From Casuarina equisetifolia (lineage: Eukaryota > Streptophyta > Magnoliopsida > Fagales > Casuarinaceae): DNA of 64,000 bases. The stretch covers positions 13,853,884 through 13,917,883 of the forward strand of contig CM052356.1 of NCBI GenBank assembly GCA_028551475.1, in the 5' to 3' direction. Positions 50,101-62,754 of this stretch are shown here, in pieces; the first letter of the stretch is position 1, and every line of letters begins with the position of its first letter. The notes under the pieces were generated by a model, which did not search any database, was not told the origin of the DNA, and worked only from the letters and a program-made list of their open reading frames with translations. Both the position numbers and the translations under genes were made by a program.

Positions 50101-53100
50101 ATGTCCTGGATGAAGAAAAACTAAGTTTAACTTGTTTAATTCTGAATCCCTACTAAGTGCTTTACTACATGAACCCTGTTTTCACTCCTCAGATGTAGGA
50201 ATGAACATAAAACTGTGTGAAGGTTGTGGCTAGAAAATTGTAAGGCAGAGCAGAACATAGTAGAACTTTCTCTATGTTTTCTGTTCCAGGGATGAACTGA
50301 CATAATTTGAGTCTGAAATGAAAAGTCAAGGAGAGAATAATAAAGAGAACGTGATGAAGGAAAATTTTAGAACAATTCCTCTTGCTGAAATTCACCAATT
50401 TCGTCAAAATCTGAGATCTAAAAGAATTACTATATACTCTTAGACAGCTGATGTGGAGAGAAATACAAGTTAAAAGGATCATTTTCTCAACCAAAGAAAG
50501 CAACATTTACCTTCAAGGAAGCATCAGTTTTCTCACTTTGGGCTACTGCATACATCCCTCGGACATGTCTTAGTTCAATTCTTAGCTTTTCCAGCTCCAA
50601 ATTAAAATTTTCCTGTTCAGATAAATGAAAATCAATGTGAAGCTTTAGAAATGTAAAAAGTTGTATTGACTTGCAAATCTGCACTCAATCAAAGGGATCA
50701 AAGTATATTTATTATTGGAAATCCTACTCAGCATCACCAAAGAATCTCTCTCTTTTGTGCAAATCTACACTCAAATCAATGTTTTGCACTTCTGAATCAC
50801 ACGAACCATTTGGATTCAATTGCATGGAACTTCTCCAAACCGAGTTCTTTGTTAGTAACTTTGCTTGCTCCCATGTAAAGGAAGATAACACATAACTCTT
50901 TAGTGATTCACAAGTTTTCCCAGCATAAACTTGTTTCTACAACAAGACACATATCTCAAAGAAAAATGTCTGCACTATCTTATAATCATAGTAAAACTTA
51001 TACGTTCTACCACGTTTTGCATTCAATTAAGATCCAAATAGATATGTTTTCCATTCAAAGCACATACAAGATGCAATATTAATCTCCAGCAGGTCAGCAT
51101 TTTCAGACAAGCCATTTGTTGGAAACCTACACCTTGTCCTTGATGTATGAAGCAGTGACAAGCACTGCCATATGTGGTCAAAGAAATAAGAAAAGACTAC
51201 CTGGCTTCCAGGTGAAGGACAATCGGTCAGTACATCTGAGGTGGCGGTATGATCAGAAATCCAAGATTCATCTTCCATTGGCAAACTTTGGAAACTAGAA
51301 TTGAAACAAAGAGATTGTCTGGTATCTGCATTACTGGGACCAAAATTCAAGTCATCCTTCCCGTAGTCAGTATCCGAAGATTGGCATCTGGAATGGCTGG
51401 TTGCAATTGAACTTGCTCTTGTCTGAAGAAGGGTCTGGTTGATAGTTGCAAGAGCATGAAACCGCTGCATTGGCAGGGAAGGATAGTGGAACTGAGGGTA
51501 CAAAGCAACCGACTCATGGTCTGTACACATTAGAAAAGAAACATGTCACGACTTTCACCTGCTACTACCAACTCCTTCACAAACTCTTCATCCTATAAAT
51601 TAGGGGCCAAAAATCCATTTTACTATACTAGAATCCAAAAAATATTACTGGTTGTTTAAAGTTTGGCTTCAAACCATTGAGTGAGAGGGGATATCCGAAA
51701 TCATATTCTGTTGACTTCGTCTTGAAACAAACTAAAGTGAATTTATGAGTGTAAACTGGCTTTGCATCAAAGTTTGAAAAGATTAAATAATATGGCTTGA
51801 ACCAGGGCAGAGAGGTGAGGAGAATCAGATTTGTTTTGCATTGCTAAAAGCATATAGTCTAAATTTATGAATCATTTGTGGTTTGGAGACAAAATAAGCA
51901 TGTTTTTCTGAAGTCTCTCAGGCATAGATTGAGACATGAACTGCAGCACCACTTAGCAGTCTCGCAAGCCCGCAGCACTAGGTGAGTCCTTCGACATGTG
52001 ATGATAGAAGTGATACTTTAAACTGTTTGTCCATAAAATATTTCATGTAATAACATACGGAAGATATCAATACCTAATTATACATATAGGCATGGAAAGA
52101 AATCTTCAATATCCTGTTCATGTGCATTGATGCAGAAAATGTCAAAACAAAACTCTTCAATGCCACAGTTTTGTGATCGACTGGGAGGTAAAGGAAACAG
52201 TAGAATCCGAAACAAGATAATGAAAACAAGTCCTATACCCCATAGTTTACTTCAATTCATATTGTGCTCTTACATTCATCTAGCAACTGTAGCTCATAAT
52301 TTATGAAAGTGCACGTACCACCTGTCTGTGAACTGGAAGAGATGCTTAGTGAACTTTTAATAGAATAGCTTGTCTCGCTACTGTCATCTTTGATGCTCAC
52401 ATTTGTTTCTACATTGGGTGGACGCATGGAAGACAACTTTCCTTTCAAAACAGCATATACTGTACAAAATTTTGGAGTGCATTTGGAGATTCGAGATGAT
52501 AGTCCCACATGTTTCCTACAAATATTAACACTGTCTTGTTAAAGAGCATTCATGCTGCAGCTAGATAAATCTTCTAATAGTGGGCAAATTAAGAAAATTA
52601 GCAGGCATTTCCAATCTGTTCTTTAGAGTATAAGAAATACCTTCTAAACAAGCCACGAGATGGAGCTCCTATGACAAGTTTGTCAATCCCATGCTTAGCA
52701 ACCTCCTCTGCTATTGCATTCACGACATCATCTGATTCAATCACTACAACATCCACTTCCACCTATATCCAGATCTAAGCAAATTAAGATCGCATTCCTG
52801 GGCCTATTCTACAGAATTTTTACAATGAAATACTATATATTAACCTTTTTCCTAGCACACAATGTCTTGAAAGGAAGAAGCATTTCATTTGTCTGCCACT
52901 CCACTTCCTTTATGTAAGCTGCGGCTACATCTTCTCGTACCTGTGATAGTGGAATTGAATTTCCCACTGCAACGACAAATTCAGATAGACAGACAGAATT
53001 ATTTAGTGAAACCTGCATTTTTCTTTTTTTTTTTTTCCTATCACTTAAAAGTTAAACAATAATAAAGTACTCTTTCTTAAGTGTTAACTGGAGAAAGCTA

Positions 53101-54196
53101 AACACTAGATCAGTATGCAGCAGATATTTCCTTTAAAAAAAATTATTTAAGTGCCCCAAGTGGAGAGATATTTCTAATCGTCTACAGAAGATCCAATTGT
53201 AAAATTTACTTCGGATGCATTCAATCCCAACAAACGCATGGTCACATACTATAAGCGACATAGATATGCATATCAATGACTTATAAACCCTACCAATACT
53301 AATAATCATCAAGGTCTCAGAAAATATAAAATCTACCGATTTATTATTGGTATATCAATGTTTTTGCCAGTGACCTTTAAGTGCAAATTATAATTTAACA
53401 TTTTTCAATTGATGAGAAATGCCCTTAACTGGTTTATAAGTTGCTTATAAGTGTCCTTTCTTATATGAGTGAAAATTCATATTGTAATGATTCTTACTAT
53501 TTCTTAACAAAAGAGTAGTAAATCCCGAAAAAGAATTTAGTTGAATAATTGCTTGTATTAAAAAAAATGGTCTCAAACTGTGTCAAAGTCACTACATACT
53601 TCAATAAACTATTTGAACACTAAAATTAATGATCACCAGGACTGCTTTCTTAAGAAATGGCTTACTATTCAACTTTAATTGATATGGATGTTTTCTTCAC
53701 TTTATCTCTAAGTCTGTCTCTATAGAGCATATGTAACACTTTTTCTTTATTTAGAACTACTATCATATTCCTAATTACCTAAAATCTTCATCTGATTTTT
53801 ATCTATCTAGATACGTAACTTGTTTTCCAACCATATCTTATCCTTCTAAACATTATATCTTATCTTTCCTGGGGTGGTAGCTTATCTCGATATCATCTGT
53901 TATACTTGAATCATGACCCATACAAATGGCATAGGAAGTTGACAAATGCAACATAAACAATTCTCAGAAGATATGAATGTTATTGCGCGTCGCTTACTTG
54001 GTGTAGGAACTGCACTAATCCTCGGACGGACGTGTATTAGCTTGAAGATAACCTTTCCCTCGGGAACAAATTTATCCAGTGCCCACTTCACTACATATTT
54101 GCTTTTTCCCTTTCCATCAATAGCAATTGCTACAGCGGAAGATGACGAAGGCAACGGCACAAGATTGTCAGCTTCTTCAATTTCACTTCCTTCCAT
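47108..54196 (-). CDS. Plant U-box E3 ligase with USP and kinase domains (PUB35/51/52 type)
   Basis: Nine exons, read on the minus strand: 54196-53998, 52966-52845, 52762-52641, 52515-52319, 51520-51201, 50612-50511, 49437-49009, 48434-47682 and 47302-47108. They total 2439 nt, giving 812 aa. Start MEGSEIEEAD is typical. Domain order: a universal stress protein fold at about residues 18-165 (VAIAIDGKGKSKYVVKWALD; KLVIGAPSRG), a Ser-rich linker, a charged coiled coil (about 321-440), then a kinase. The kinase has Gly loop IGMGAYGSVYK (about 460), Lys481, HRDLKPANILLD (Asp576), DVG in place of DFG (from 594), and YIDPEYQ. The U-box (about 740-812) is FICPILKDVMDDPCVAADGYTYD. It should recruit E2 enzymes and ubiquitinate targets; substrates are unknown. 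An inverted T15/A-rich pair sits in the last intron (about 47504-47552). Confidence 0.95.
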
Positions 54197-54966
54197 AAAT
54201 GAACCCCTTCTGGTCAACGGAAATTTCTCTGGAACATCACTAAGAGACAGTTAGTGCTGGGTTAATCCTAGCCATGGAGAAAATGAAAAAAAAAAAAAAA
54301 CATACTATAGAGCAAATAATTACTGAAAATATCAAGAACGAAGCTTCTGTTCATTGTCAATTCATTAGATAACTGCACCTCGAAGGTATTTGCAACAGCG
54401 TAAAAGGTCCGAGATAAATTTTTCAAAAGAAACATACAGAATCAAGATGCCGTGGTCGAGCAGAAGCAGCAGCATATCTTTATAAGAATAATGAACTGGA
54501 AAACAGAGAAGTTCTTTTCTACTTATAGCTACGCGTAGTCTTTTGTAATCAACAACAGAAAACCATAGAGTCCAGAGGCAAGACAGCTCTAATTGTTCCA
54601 AACAAGATTTGAAAACGGTATTCTGCTCAAATCTACAGAGGGCAACCAGTTATTCCCTAGTCTCTCTACCCTTATTTCGAACGCCAAATATGATGAACAA
54701 AAATTTCAAACAAACACGGAGAGGGACAGAGGGACAGAGGGACAGAGGGACAGAGAGACAGAGAGACAGAGAGAGAGGGACAGACAGGCCAGTTCTGCAG
54801 TGAAGTTTAACTTACAAAATCCAAATATGGATTTCCGCAAAAGAACGCTGGCCACTCAAACTCCATGATAAAAACAAAAGAAATTCAAAAACCCAAGAGC
54901 TTATACACAGCTACAAAGATAAGAATTCATGAACCGACACTCACAAAATCAAGCAACAAACTCACC
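54197..54966 (-). other. Predicted 5' UTR of the U-box gene with a leader intron
   Basis: Reading the minus strand, a strong acceptor (ACTAAC branch-like sequence, then CTGTCTCTTAG) precedes 54239, and the leader exon 54239-54197 leads to the ATG. A GTGAGT donor after position 54966 would define an intron 54965-54240. Spliced this way, the leader reads ATGGATGTGATG and then a stop before the main ATG, a small uORF. The splice join is a prediction only. A (GGGACAGA)n/(GAGACA)n tract lies in this intron at about 54720-54790. Confidence 0.4.
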
Positions 54967-55254
54967 ATCCATTCTTGAATTTCGAACTCAGATGTGAACT
55001 TCAAGGAAAACACTACTCAAACTTCAGAAGACGATACAGGGACTTTGAAAACCCACTTAAGGACAAAGTCTGTGAAATGACAAAAGATCAGTGAACAACA
55101 AAATAATTTGAAAGACCAGAAAACGTGCATAAAGAAATGCCAAAATAAACTGCAAAACAGAACAGAAACAAATCATACACACCGGCCAGCTCCTAGAGAA
55201 GTTCAAGCACAAACTATCTTCGATCCCCAGAGGAATATGTTACCCTTATCAGTC

Positions 55255-55283
55255 TCTCTCCCTCCCTCCCTCCCTCCCTCCCT
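55255..55283 (+). repeat. (CCCT)n microsatellite upstream of the U-box gene
   Basis: About six CCCT units lie about 1.1 kb upstream of the U-box start codon. On the minus (gene) strand this is (AGGG)n, which is G-quadruplex-capable, in the probable promoter or leader. Confidence 0.8.
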
Positions 55284-55399
55284 CTCTTACCACCGACCTT
55301 CAGAGAAATCCCAACAATATCTTGTTACCATTTATTCCGAAGGTTACAGAAAAAGAAAATCCACTCTGGCACAAGTTGACAGCAGCAGACTTGTTTGGA

Positions 55400-56630
55400 A
55401 GCCATAGCAGGACCGCGATAACATTAAGGCACAACTAACTCCCAAATGACGGTGCCGTCCGGCAGAACTCAGCGATGGACGGTATATAGTCTTGCTTGGG
55501 CTTCGAAAGGATGATGATTAGTTTACGCCAACTAATATGGACTTGCCCAAGATTTCTGATTGGAAGGAAAATCGCCGGCAATAATAAGTTACTTAACAAT
55601 TCACAAAAACGGGGAAGCTGGTAAATCACTGTTCTTTTCCTGCTTTCGACAAAGGTTGGGTGGTTGTTCACGTCACGGGTTTCGCATCCATGCGTTCTTT
55701 GTTTCTCTAACCGGTTTTGACCCAGCCGAGACAGACCATAGACGTAGTTAATCTTGGATTAGCTTCTTCTTCTTCTTTCTTATTTTTAAGCATTTGTTTG
55801 GATCCACGTAACTAACTGCAGGGACCATCTTTGTGAACTGCTCCCAGCCCCCACAGCTATAGTTTTGTCTCCAAAGCGGTCAGGTAAAGGGGTGAGCACA
55901 GTTGAGAATCAGAAGCTACTTGGAATCTTCCATGCAATTTCTGAGAAAGCGTTGGGATCTCAAGAATAAAGGAAATAAACTTAAATATGATAAATATAGC
56001 TCATCTTGGTCATTTATTTATCACATTTTATCAACTTTTGTTCGATTAGTGCATCCTAAATTATCAGTTTCTTAATTACAACCAACGCGTGATCTATCTG
56101 TATCATTAGGAACTACTCTCACCCACTTAATGTTCAAATGTCATTAATTATGAAAGTTCGCTTACCTTCGAGACTATGACAAAAAAGGCATGTAACTTAT
56201 AGTCTAACCTTTACTTAGAGTCTTACAACATTAGATGGGTGTCAATGGTTTATTTAGAATAGTGACAACAAATTATGTCACTTCAAAGATTGTGATCTCT
56301 ACTTATCCAGGGTCGAGAGCCATGTTAACTAGATCTAATGTTAATAGACAACATTTAGCTACAAACCTTGAATAAACTATCTTATGAAATTTAATCAAAA
56401 GTGATTATCTTATGAAGCTAGTGGAAGAAGACATACTTACTTGTGTTGCACTTGTAATTTAAACTAACCACATGGACGTGGGAGAAAATCAATCTAACAT
56501 AATTCGTTTTGTTTTTTTTTTTTTTTTTTCTTTCTATTATTAGATTGATCAAGTTAGTGGTATTAACCTCAAGCCTAGATCCAAGATTTATCTATATTTA
56601 TAACGGGGCTGTGATTTTCTCAACTATTAT
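55400..56630. other. Promoter side of U-box gene and intergenic DNA
   Basis: Non-coding DNA, becoming AT-rich after about 55.9 kb, with a T18 run near 56512-56530. No gene, promoter motif or element could be supported beyond the U-box promoter itself. Confidence 0.45.
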
Positions 56631-56639
56631 TCCCTCCCA

Positions 56640-57270
56640 CCTACTAGCCGAATGCACCAAGATCTAGATTGACTATTCCTTCACCATTGACGCCCGCCAC
56701 AAGTCCAAGAAGCTCTACCGTGACCTCTCTCTCTCTCTCTCACGATTATTTCCCGTTCATGTCTTGGAGATTCCTTGGCCAGTTGGACTACAGCCTCAAC
56801 TTTTGGTTCATGTCGTTTTCTGTTCATTTAATGTGATTAAAGAAGACACCAAGTGGGAAACATCCAACGTACACAAGGACCCTTCAAACGTTGTCACGAA
56901 AAGGATCTTTCTTACACATCTTTCGCCAACAAGTTTGTTGAATGACAAAGCTGATGCGGTGCTGAAAATGGACGGGGTCAGCGTTCTATTACGGCTTGCA
57001 GTTTTTCCATTGCCATTTCCGAGCCCACGTTTCATCACACTCCGCCGTAGACGACCTTTGTTGAGCATGTTCCTCGTCCAAAAAGACTTGTCGTCTTTTC
57101 TTTTTTCCACGCTTTAGACCGTGGGACTGCTGATTATGAAAGGAGTTAAGGCCAAAGCGTATAAAATCTAATCGACTCCACACTGTAAAGGGCGAAACTC
57201 GCTGTTGCAGTGATGCTGGTGTGTTGCATGTATACATTGCCGGAACTCGTGATGCTGTCGGTTCCTAAAG
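56640..57270 (+). pseudogene. Frameshifted coding relic of unrecognised family
   Basis: Plus-strand frames carry protein-like pieces. One frame reads IDYSFTIDARHKSKKLYRDL (about 56668-56727). A second, open at 56764-57117, reads SFNVIKEDTKWETSNVHKDP, then NVVTKRIFLTHLSPTSLLND, then KADAVLKMDGVSVLLRLAVF. Later pieces include SDAGVLHVYIAGTRDAVGS (about 57211-57267). A (CT)n run at 56727-56741 interrupts the first two. They look like one gene broken by indels. I could not place the family. Confidence 0.4.
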
Positions 57271-59621
57271 ATGGTTGATTTTTTCTTAGGGAAGGTGGAA
57301 GGAATTGCAGGAGCTACGAAGATCGTTATCATAGTCACGACTAAGTAGAGAGCCCCATACTCTTCTTTTTTCCTCAAGAATGAAAAGTAAAGAAGAAGAA
57401 ATGAAAAGTAAAAATGAAGAAGACAGTTTGCGGGAGACCTTGGGGGTGATTATGACAACTCCATCCGGTAGCATAAGGAGAACCTTCAATGTTGAAAGCC
57501 CATTTTAGAAACTCTATTTCTGCTTCTTATTTGGAGTTTTGCAAGAAATATATAATTATAGTAATCCTACTGTTTATTGTAACTCATCTTGACCTTCCAT
57601 CACAGAGATGTCGTTTTGATTCTATATCCTTGGTATGAACAATTTCTATCCATTATTAAAAATAGAAAAGATTGGTTTCTATTTTAAAAATATGAATCTG
57701 GTAATAAAATAGAGGAAGAATATTTGGAGAAGAGAAGAAGAAAAAACGATTGATGTGAGATGTCTCCTTGTAATATTTTCAAATGTTTGATCTATTATCT
57801 ATTCCATGGTTTTGAAACTTGTCGGCCCCCGTAATTAATTCTTGAATACTTTGAATAATGTAGATAATCTCCTTTGTTAGAGAAACAAATTCGGTGGCTT
57901 GAAACATTGTCCTTGCTTTGAAATTCAAGATAAGATTTTAAGATTCTTCGAGTTTGAAATATTCTTTCTACTTAAATAGAATAAAATAATTCACTTTGAA
58001 TTCTAAGTAACAGAATATAAACTAGAACTCCACTTTGAATATAAAATATAATGATTTTTTTTTTCCATAACTGCTCTTACTTTGCTTATGTAGTTAACTA
58101 TTAATGAAATATAAACTAGAACTCCCTTTATTTTATAATTGTCAGGATAATACACAGTGACCCCGATTAGTATTTCTTTAAAAAAAAATTCTTCATAGCA
58201 ATTTTTACATCACAAGTTAGCAAATAGTTAAGCTATTAATCGTTTTTTATATCACAAGCTATTTTATGTCCTCTAAAATACCTTGACAATAATCTTCAAG
58301 GATTTAGAGTACATGTGAACTTAATTAATATGATTGTTAGGGTGCAATTATCCTTAATTTTTATTACTATAATTATATATTTCTATACCAATGTCTAATT
58401 AACAAAATCTCCATATCGATTTAGCCCCCTTTCTTACATCGATTTTGTTATTTTAATTGTTCAAATTAATAGCTTAACTATTTGCTAACTTGTGATGTAA
58501 AAAACAAAACGCGCTTGTAAGATGATGGGACATGGCATAAATTGTCAAGCCGGATAAGGATTTCTGAAACGAAAAATTCTCAATTATTTATCTTCTTGAA
58601 CTTGTCAGCTAAACATTTGAAATTGACACCTCGTTATGACTGCTGACTATTCAAGCTGTAGTACTTGGAGGATATTTCTTAGGTGAGAGACTTTTGACCA
58701 GAAACAAAAATGTGAGAAGACTGTTGAGTTAGAAACTGGTCGCTGACCAAAACTGTCTTGGCATCATCGAATTTATCTAAAGAGTTAAGGAATTTTCATC
58801 ATGTAAACTTCCTGGATTTCTACGGTCAACTTTATAGTGAGAATTCCGAAGCTGCTTCACTTGTTGGTAGTCCTTGGCAGTCTCAAAGAAAACTACATAA
58901 GCGATTACAATAGTCTTCCGCGGTTTCTTTCTGTGTGTTTGAGATGGAGAAGAACAGAAGGCAGAACCAACCAGTATTTTTAACATCGTAGACCGTGTTC
59001 TTAACTAGGCCTACCTTGTGATCTTACTTTCATCTGGAAATATTGATCGGAGATTGTTATGGACCATTGTTCAATTTAAAGACCGAAATTTTATTTATTT
59101 AATTATAATTTTTATTATATTTCTTAATAGCGTGGGATCAATATTCATATTGTAGCACATTTTCTCATTATATGCAATTACGTACATAATAGGTAAACTA
59201 AAATCAATGAGAGTCTAAGATAAATTTGTATTCTAATCAATGTTAAAAGGTTTGTTTGTTTGTTTTTTTTTTTTTAATCCAAAAGTTAATTTGAAAGTAA
59301 GTAATTTTTATTTTATTTTTTCTTTTTAATAACTAGAATTCACATTATATTTCTTAACAACCTAGTGGATCATTGTATACATCATAACATTTACATAAAT
59401 GAACTATTTCACTCGTAAAAACTTCTAATTAATGAACGCATGATTTAGGATCATCATCCGCAAGTTGCTTTCAATACCAAGAGTATTTTTCAAGGTCTAC
59501 GAACTCAACCTTGTGTTAAAGAGTTTGAAAATCCTTAGCCAATTAAGAATTTTTTGGCTAACCAGCTGGCTAGGAAAGGAGGAGGAATTTTCAACCGAGA
59601 GAGATAAGAGGCACCAAATTT

Positions 59622-59653
<32 letters not shown>

Positions 59654-62600
59654 GATGGAAGTTAAAAAGGCCAACAGAGTTAAGGTTTGTTGGCGTAAAA
59701 GGCCAACAGCCTGAATATTCGGTCGGACCATATGGCTCATAGCTCGCGGAGCTACGTCAGCCTCGTGCAAAGAAGATTTATCAAAGAGAGGTTAGCTAAG
59801 AAGACAAAAGTTTAACAAACAAGTTGATTCGCAGTACCAAAATTCGTACAAATAGTCATACAGAACCGCTGTTAGTGAATACATAGGAGATGAAAATGTT
59901 AGAAATATGTGTATTCTTTTATATTTTTATTTTCATAATTGAAAAAAAAAAAATGTTAGTCATCTTTTTTTTAGCTTTAAATAAATAAGGTAGGTCAAAA
60001 TTTGACACCTCTTCTTCTTTAAGAGTGAGTTATGAAAAAAATTAAAAAGTTGAAAATGATTTATAATATTTTTTTTTTCAAATAATTTTATGAATGACCA
60101 AGTATTAACATTTAGGAATAAAATTCTTATTCCTTTACTTGTCGGATTGAAAATTTATTGGTTTAGAATATATGTTCGGCCGAACCATTAATTTGCAAGA
60201 TTATTACACTGGGCTGAATACATGTGCCTCTGAACTAAACCCATTTTAAGCCCAAGCCCAAGCCCAAGCCCAAGATGGTTAAGTGAATCACATGACTTGC
60301 ACGTGATCAGTTGAAAAAGAAAAAGAAAAAGAAAAAGAAAAATCCGCTTCTCTCGCTTTCACGACCATGCACAAACAGTACAAAGAAATAGAAAAATGCA
60401 AGTTCTTTTCTCACCCTTTTTTCTCTCTTAATGGCCCCATTTTTTGAACAGAAGCTGACACATTTCAACAGATAAAACCCACGAGGTAACGTGCAAATGT
60501 TTTGAGCCCGCTTTTCTCTCTAATATTCTAGTTGGGACAGATTTATAGAAAGAGGAAAGTGTAGAAAAAGCTCAAAAATACTGCAGAAAAATAGCAAAGA
60601 AAAGGCTCTTTCTTCTCAAAAAAAAAAAAAAAAGCTCATTTGCTGTAATCTTGTGCTCAAAATAATCCTGGGAAAATCACAGTTTGATCTATCCTATTTT
60701 CCCCAGATTTATTGCACATTGAGGCTATATTTTTAGATGGAGGCTCACCGGTACCATTCACGTAGTTTGGGAAATTTGATAGCTTAAGCTTGTTGCAAAC
60801 TGTGTCGTGATATTTGTGGGTTGATTAAAAATATATGAGGAACAATTTGAAGCGTATAAACTCACGGGTTTGAGCAAATACTTGGGATTATAGTTGTTGA
60901 ACTATCTGGAGTTCTTTATTGATCATAAACCCTATGCACCTTGTTGAAAAACTATCATCTTGTTTGCTTAAACCCTTATCATATGATAGTGAAAAGATTA
61001 TGAGTAAAAATCTTGTTGTTGAATATCATTATCGTTACTTATAGTTCATAGTTTCATTGGTTGCTTGGTGTCATTGCACAAGTTGTGTACTGAACACTAA
61101 ATCTATCCACTTGTGCATGTTTGTGAGTTAGAATTAAAATCGTAACTTGTGTAGCTTGAATTGTATATGCTCAAGGTTAGCAATTTAAAATCTTGTATGT
61201 TTGAGTGGATTAATTCTATCATTTATTAAACATACTTGATTGGATAATTGTTGGTGTAGCTATATTTTGTTAATAAAAACTTTATAGTTGTTCAGAATCA
61301 AAGAAAATATTGTGCACATTTATAAATGCTAGTTAGCTAGACACATTTGTAATTGATATATCAAAAGTTTAGCTTGAGAATAGGAATAAACTTAAATTCA
61401 TATCTTTGTTATTCTCTATAAAGTTCTTTTTCTCTTGAAAAGATGAAAACTCATTTAAGGTTGGGTGTGGTCAACACCCATTTCAACTAGGTCTTGTAGT
61501 CCTATTGCCATAAAAGGTGCTATGACATTGGATTCCTTGAGTTGTAAGAAATTTGGTTTAGGTGACTTACACCTATATAGTGTTTTGTATGAATAGATTC
61601 CTTTTAATTTCATTTGATAAAGCATGCAATCAAACATTGAATTAAACAACCAACACAACGCCAACTTAGAGAATTAATACAATTGAAAAAGATTGCACAC
61701 AAAATTTTTAAGCCTTTGGAAAAATATTGCCAACCAAACTCCTTTGACTTCTCCATTAAAGGTTCCACTATTTTTAAGTGATTAGAAGAATGTCTCCTAT
61801 CTACTTCATTTGACTTTTTGTAAATGGTACAAACAAAGTCACCATGAATTACACAATACAATCAGTTGTAGAATAAGAAAACATATACAATTGAAGCACT
61901 ATGAAGATTCTAAATAGAAAACCCTTAAATGATACAAGTGATTAATCCTAGGTTTTTATTAGTTCTACCACAATAAAAATGATAAGGTACAAATGCGGGT
62001 AACACACTTCGGAAAATTTGCATAAGAAATGATCTAATCAAAGAGCACAAATAGATTTACACGAGGCTGCTCAAATTGAATGTGAATTCCTCAGAATCTC
62101 CTCCTCTTCTTTGATCCTTTTTTTTCGTCTCTTTTAAACCATAGCTTCATCACAAATGGCCCATTGACAGGTTGTAAGGGACTTTCATAACAGTTGAGTA
62201 GAAGTAGAGTTAGAATGGTTAGATTCCTCCACGATAGCAGCTTTTTTTTTTTTCTTTTCTTTTTTGTCCTCCCTCTTCACACTATACTACCTTCGGTCAC
62301 AAAAATGTTCTCTTTAATCTTCACATGCGCTGAGTCGTCTTTTGGGTTTTCCACTTAAGGCATCTATGCCGACTTCTTTCTAGGCTTCTCTTCATGGAAA
62401 TTTATTATATTGCACGGCCCAATTTCATTTTTTTTTTTTATCATTCTAACCTTCATTGTTTATTTGAACCATAAGAATAAATGCATAAGGCCATATAACA
62501 AATATTCCAATAATTATTTCCATAAGCCTATAAGTTCATAAGCATAAGCATTCATAATCATGAGAAATATTTTATAAATATAAGCACGAGGTCATGGAAA

Positions 62601-62754
62601 TTATAATTTCACCGATAGCCTAACTGTCTCCTAATGATAATATTATTATCATAAAAAATATTAATTCACCTAATCCAACAATATAGCCACCTTCCTTTAC
62701 TGTAAATTGGCTCTTTCTCTCCCCAAAATAGCTTGGTCTTTTTTTCCTTGATGA
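57271..62754. other. Gene-poor AT-rich intergenic region
   Basis: About 5.5 kb with no supportable gene. It contains the MITE-like inverted repeat listed separately, a (GAAA)n run (about 59622-59651), four tandem CCCAAG units (about 60251-60274), (AAAGAA)n near 60316-60341, and several A- or T-homopolymers. Minus-strand frames at 61455-61861 show no domain. Confidence 0.5.
58202..58503. mobile_element. MITE-like element with 39-bp perfect inverted repeats
   Basis: The left arm 58202-58240 (TTTTTACATCACAAGTTAGC ...) is an exact reverse complement of 58465-58503 over 39 bp. The arms enclose 224 bp of AT-rich DNA with no open frame. The short non-coding body and long perfect termini fit a MITE or foldback element. 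No unambiguous target-site duplication was found at the edges, so the superfamily is not assigned. Confidence 0.6.

Noticed and set aside
54720-54790. Regularly spaced GGGACAGA units, considered as a CRISPR-like array
   Set aside because: Spacing is that of a simple microsatellite without unique spacers, in a eukaryotic leader intron.
61610-61861. Minus-strand 83-codon frame
   Set aside because: AT-rich chance frame without a domain or splice context.
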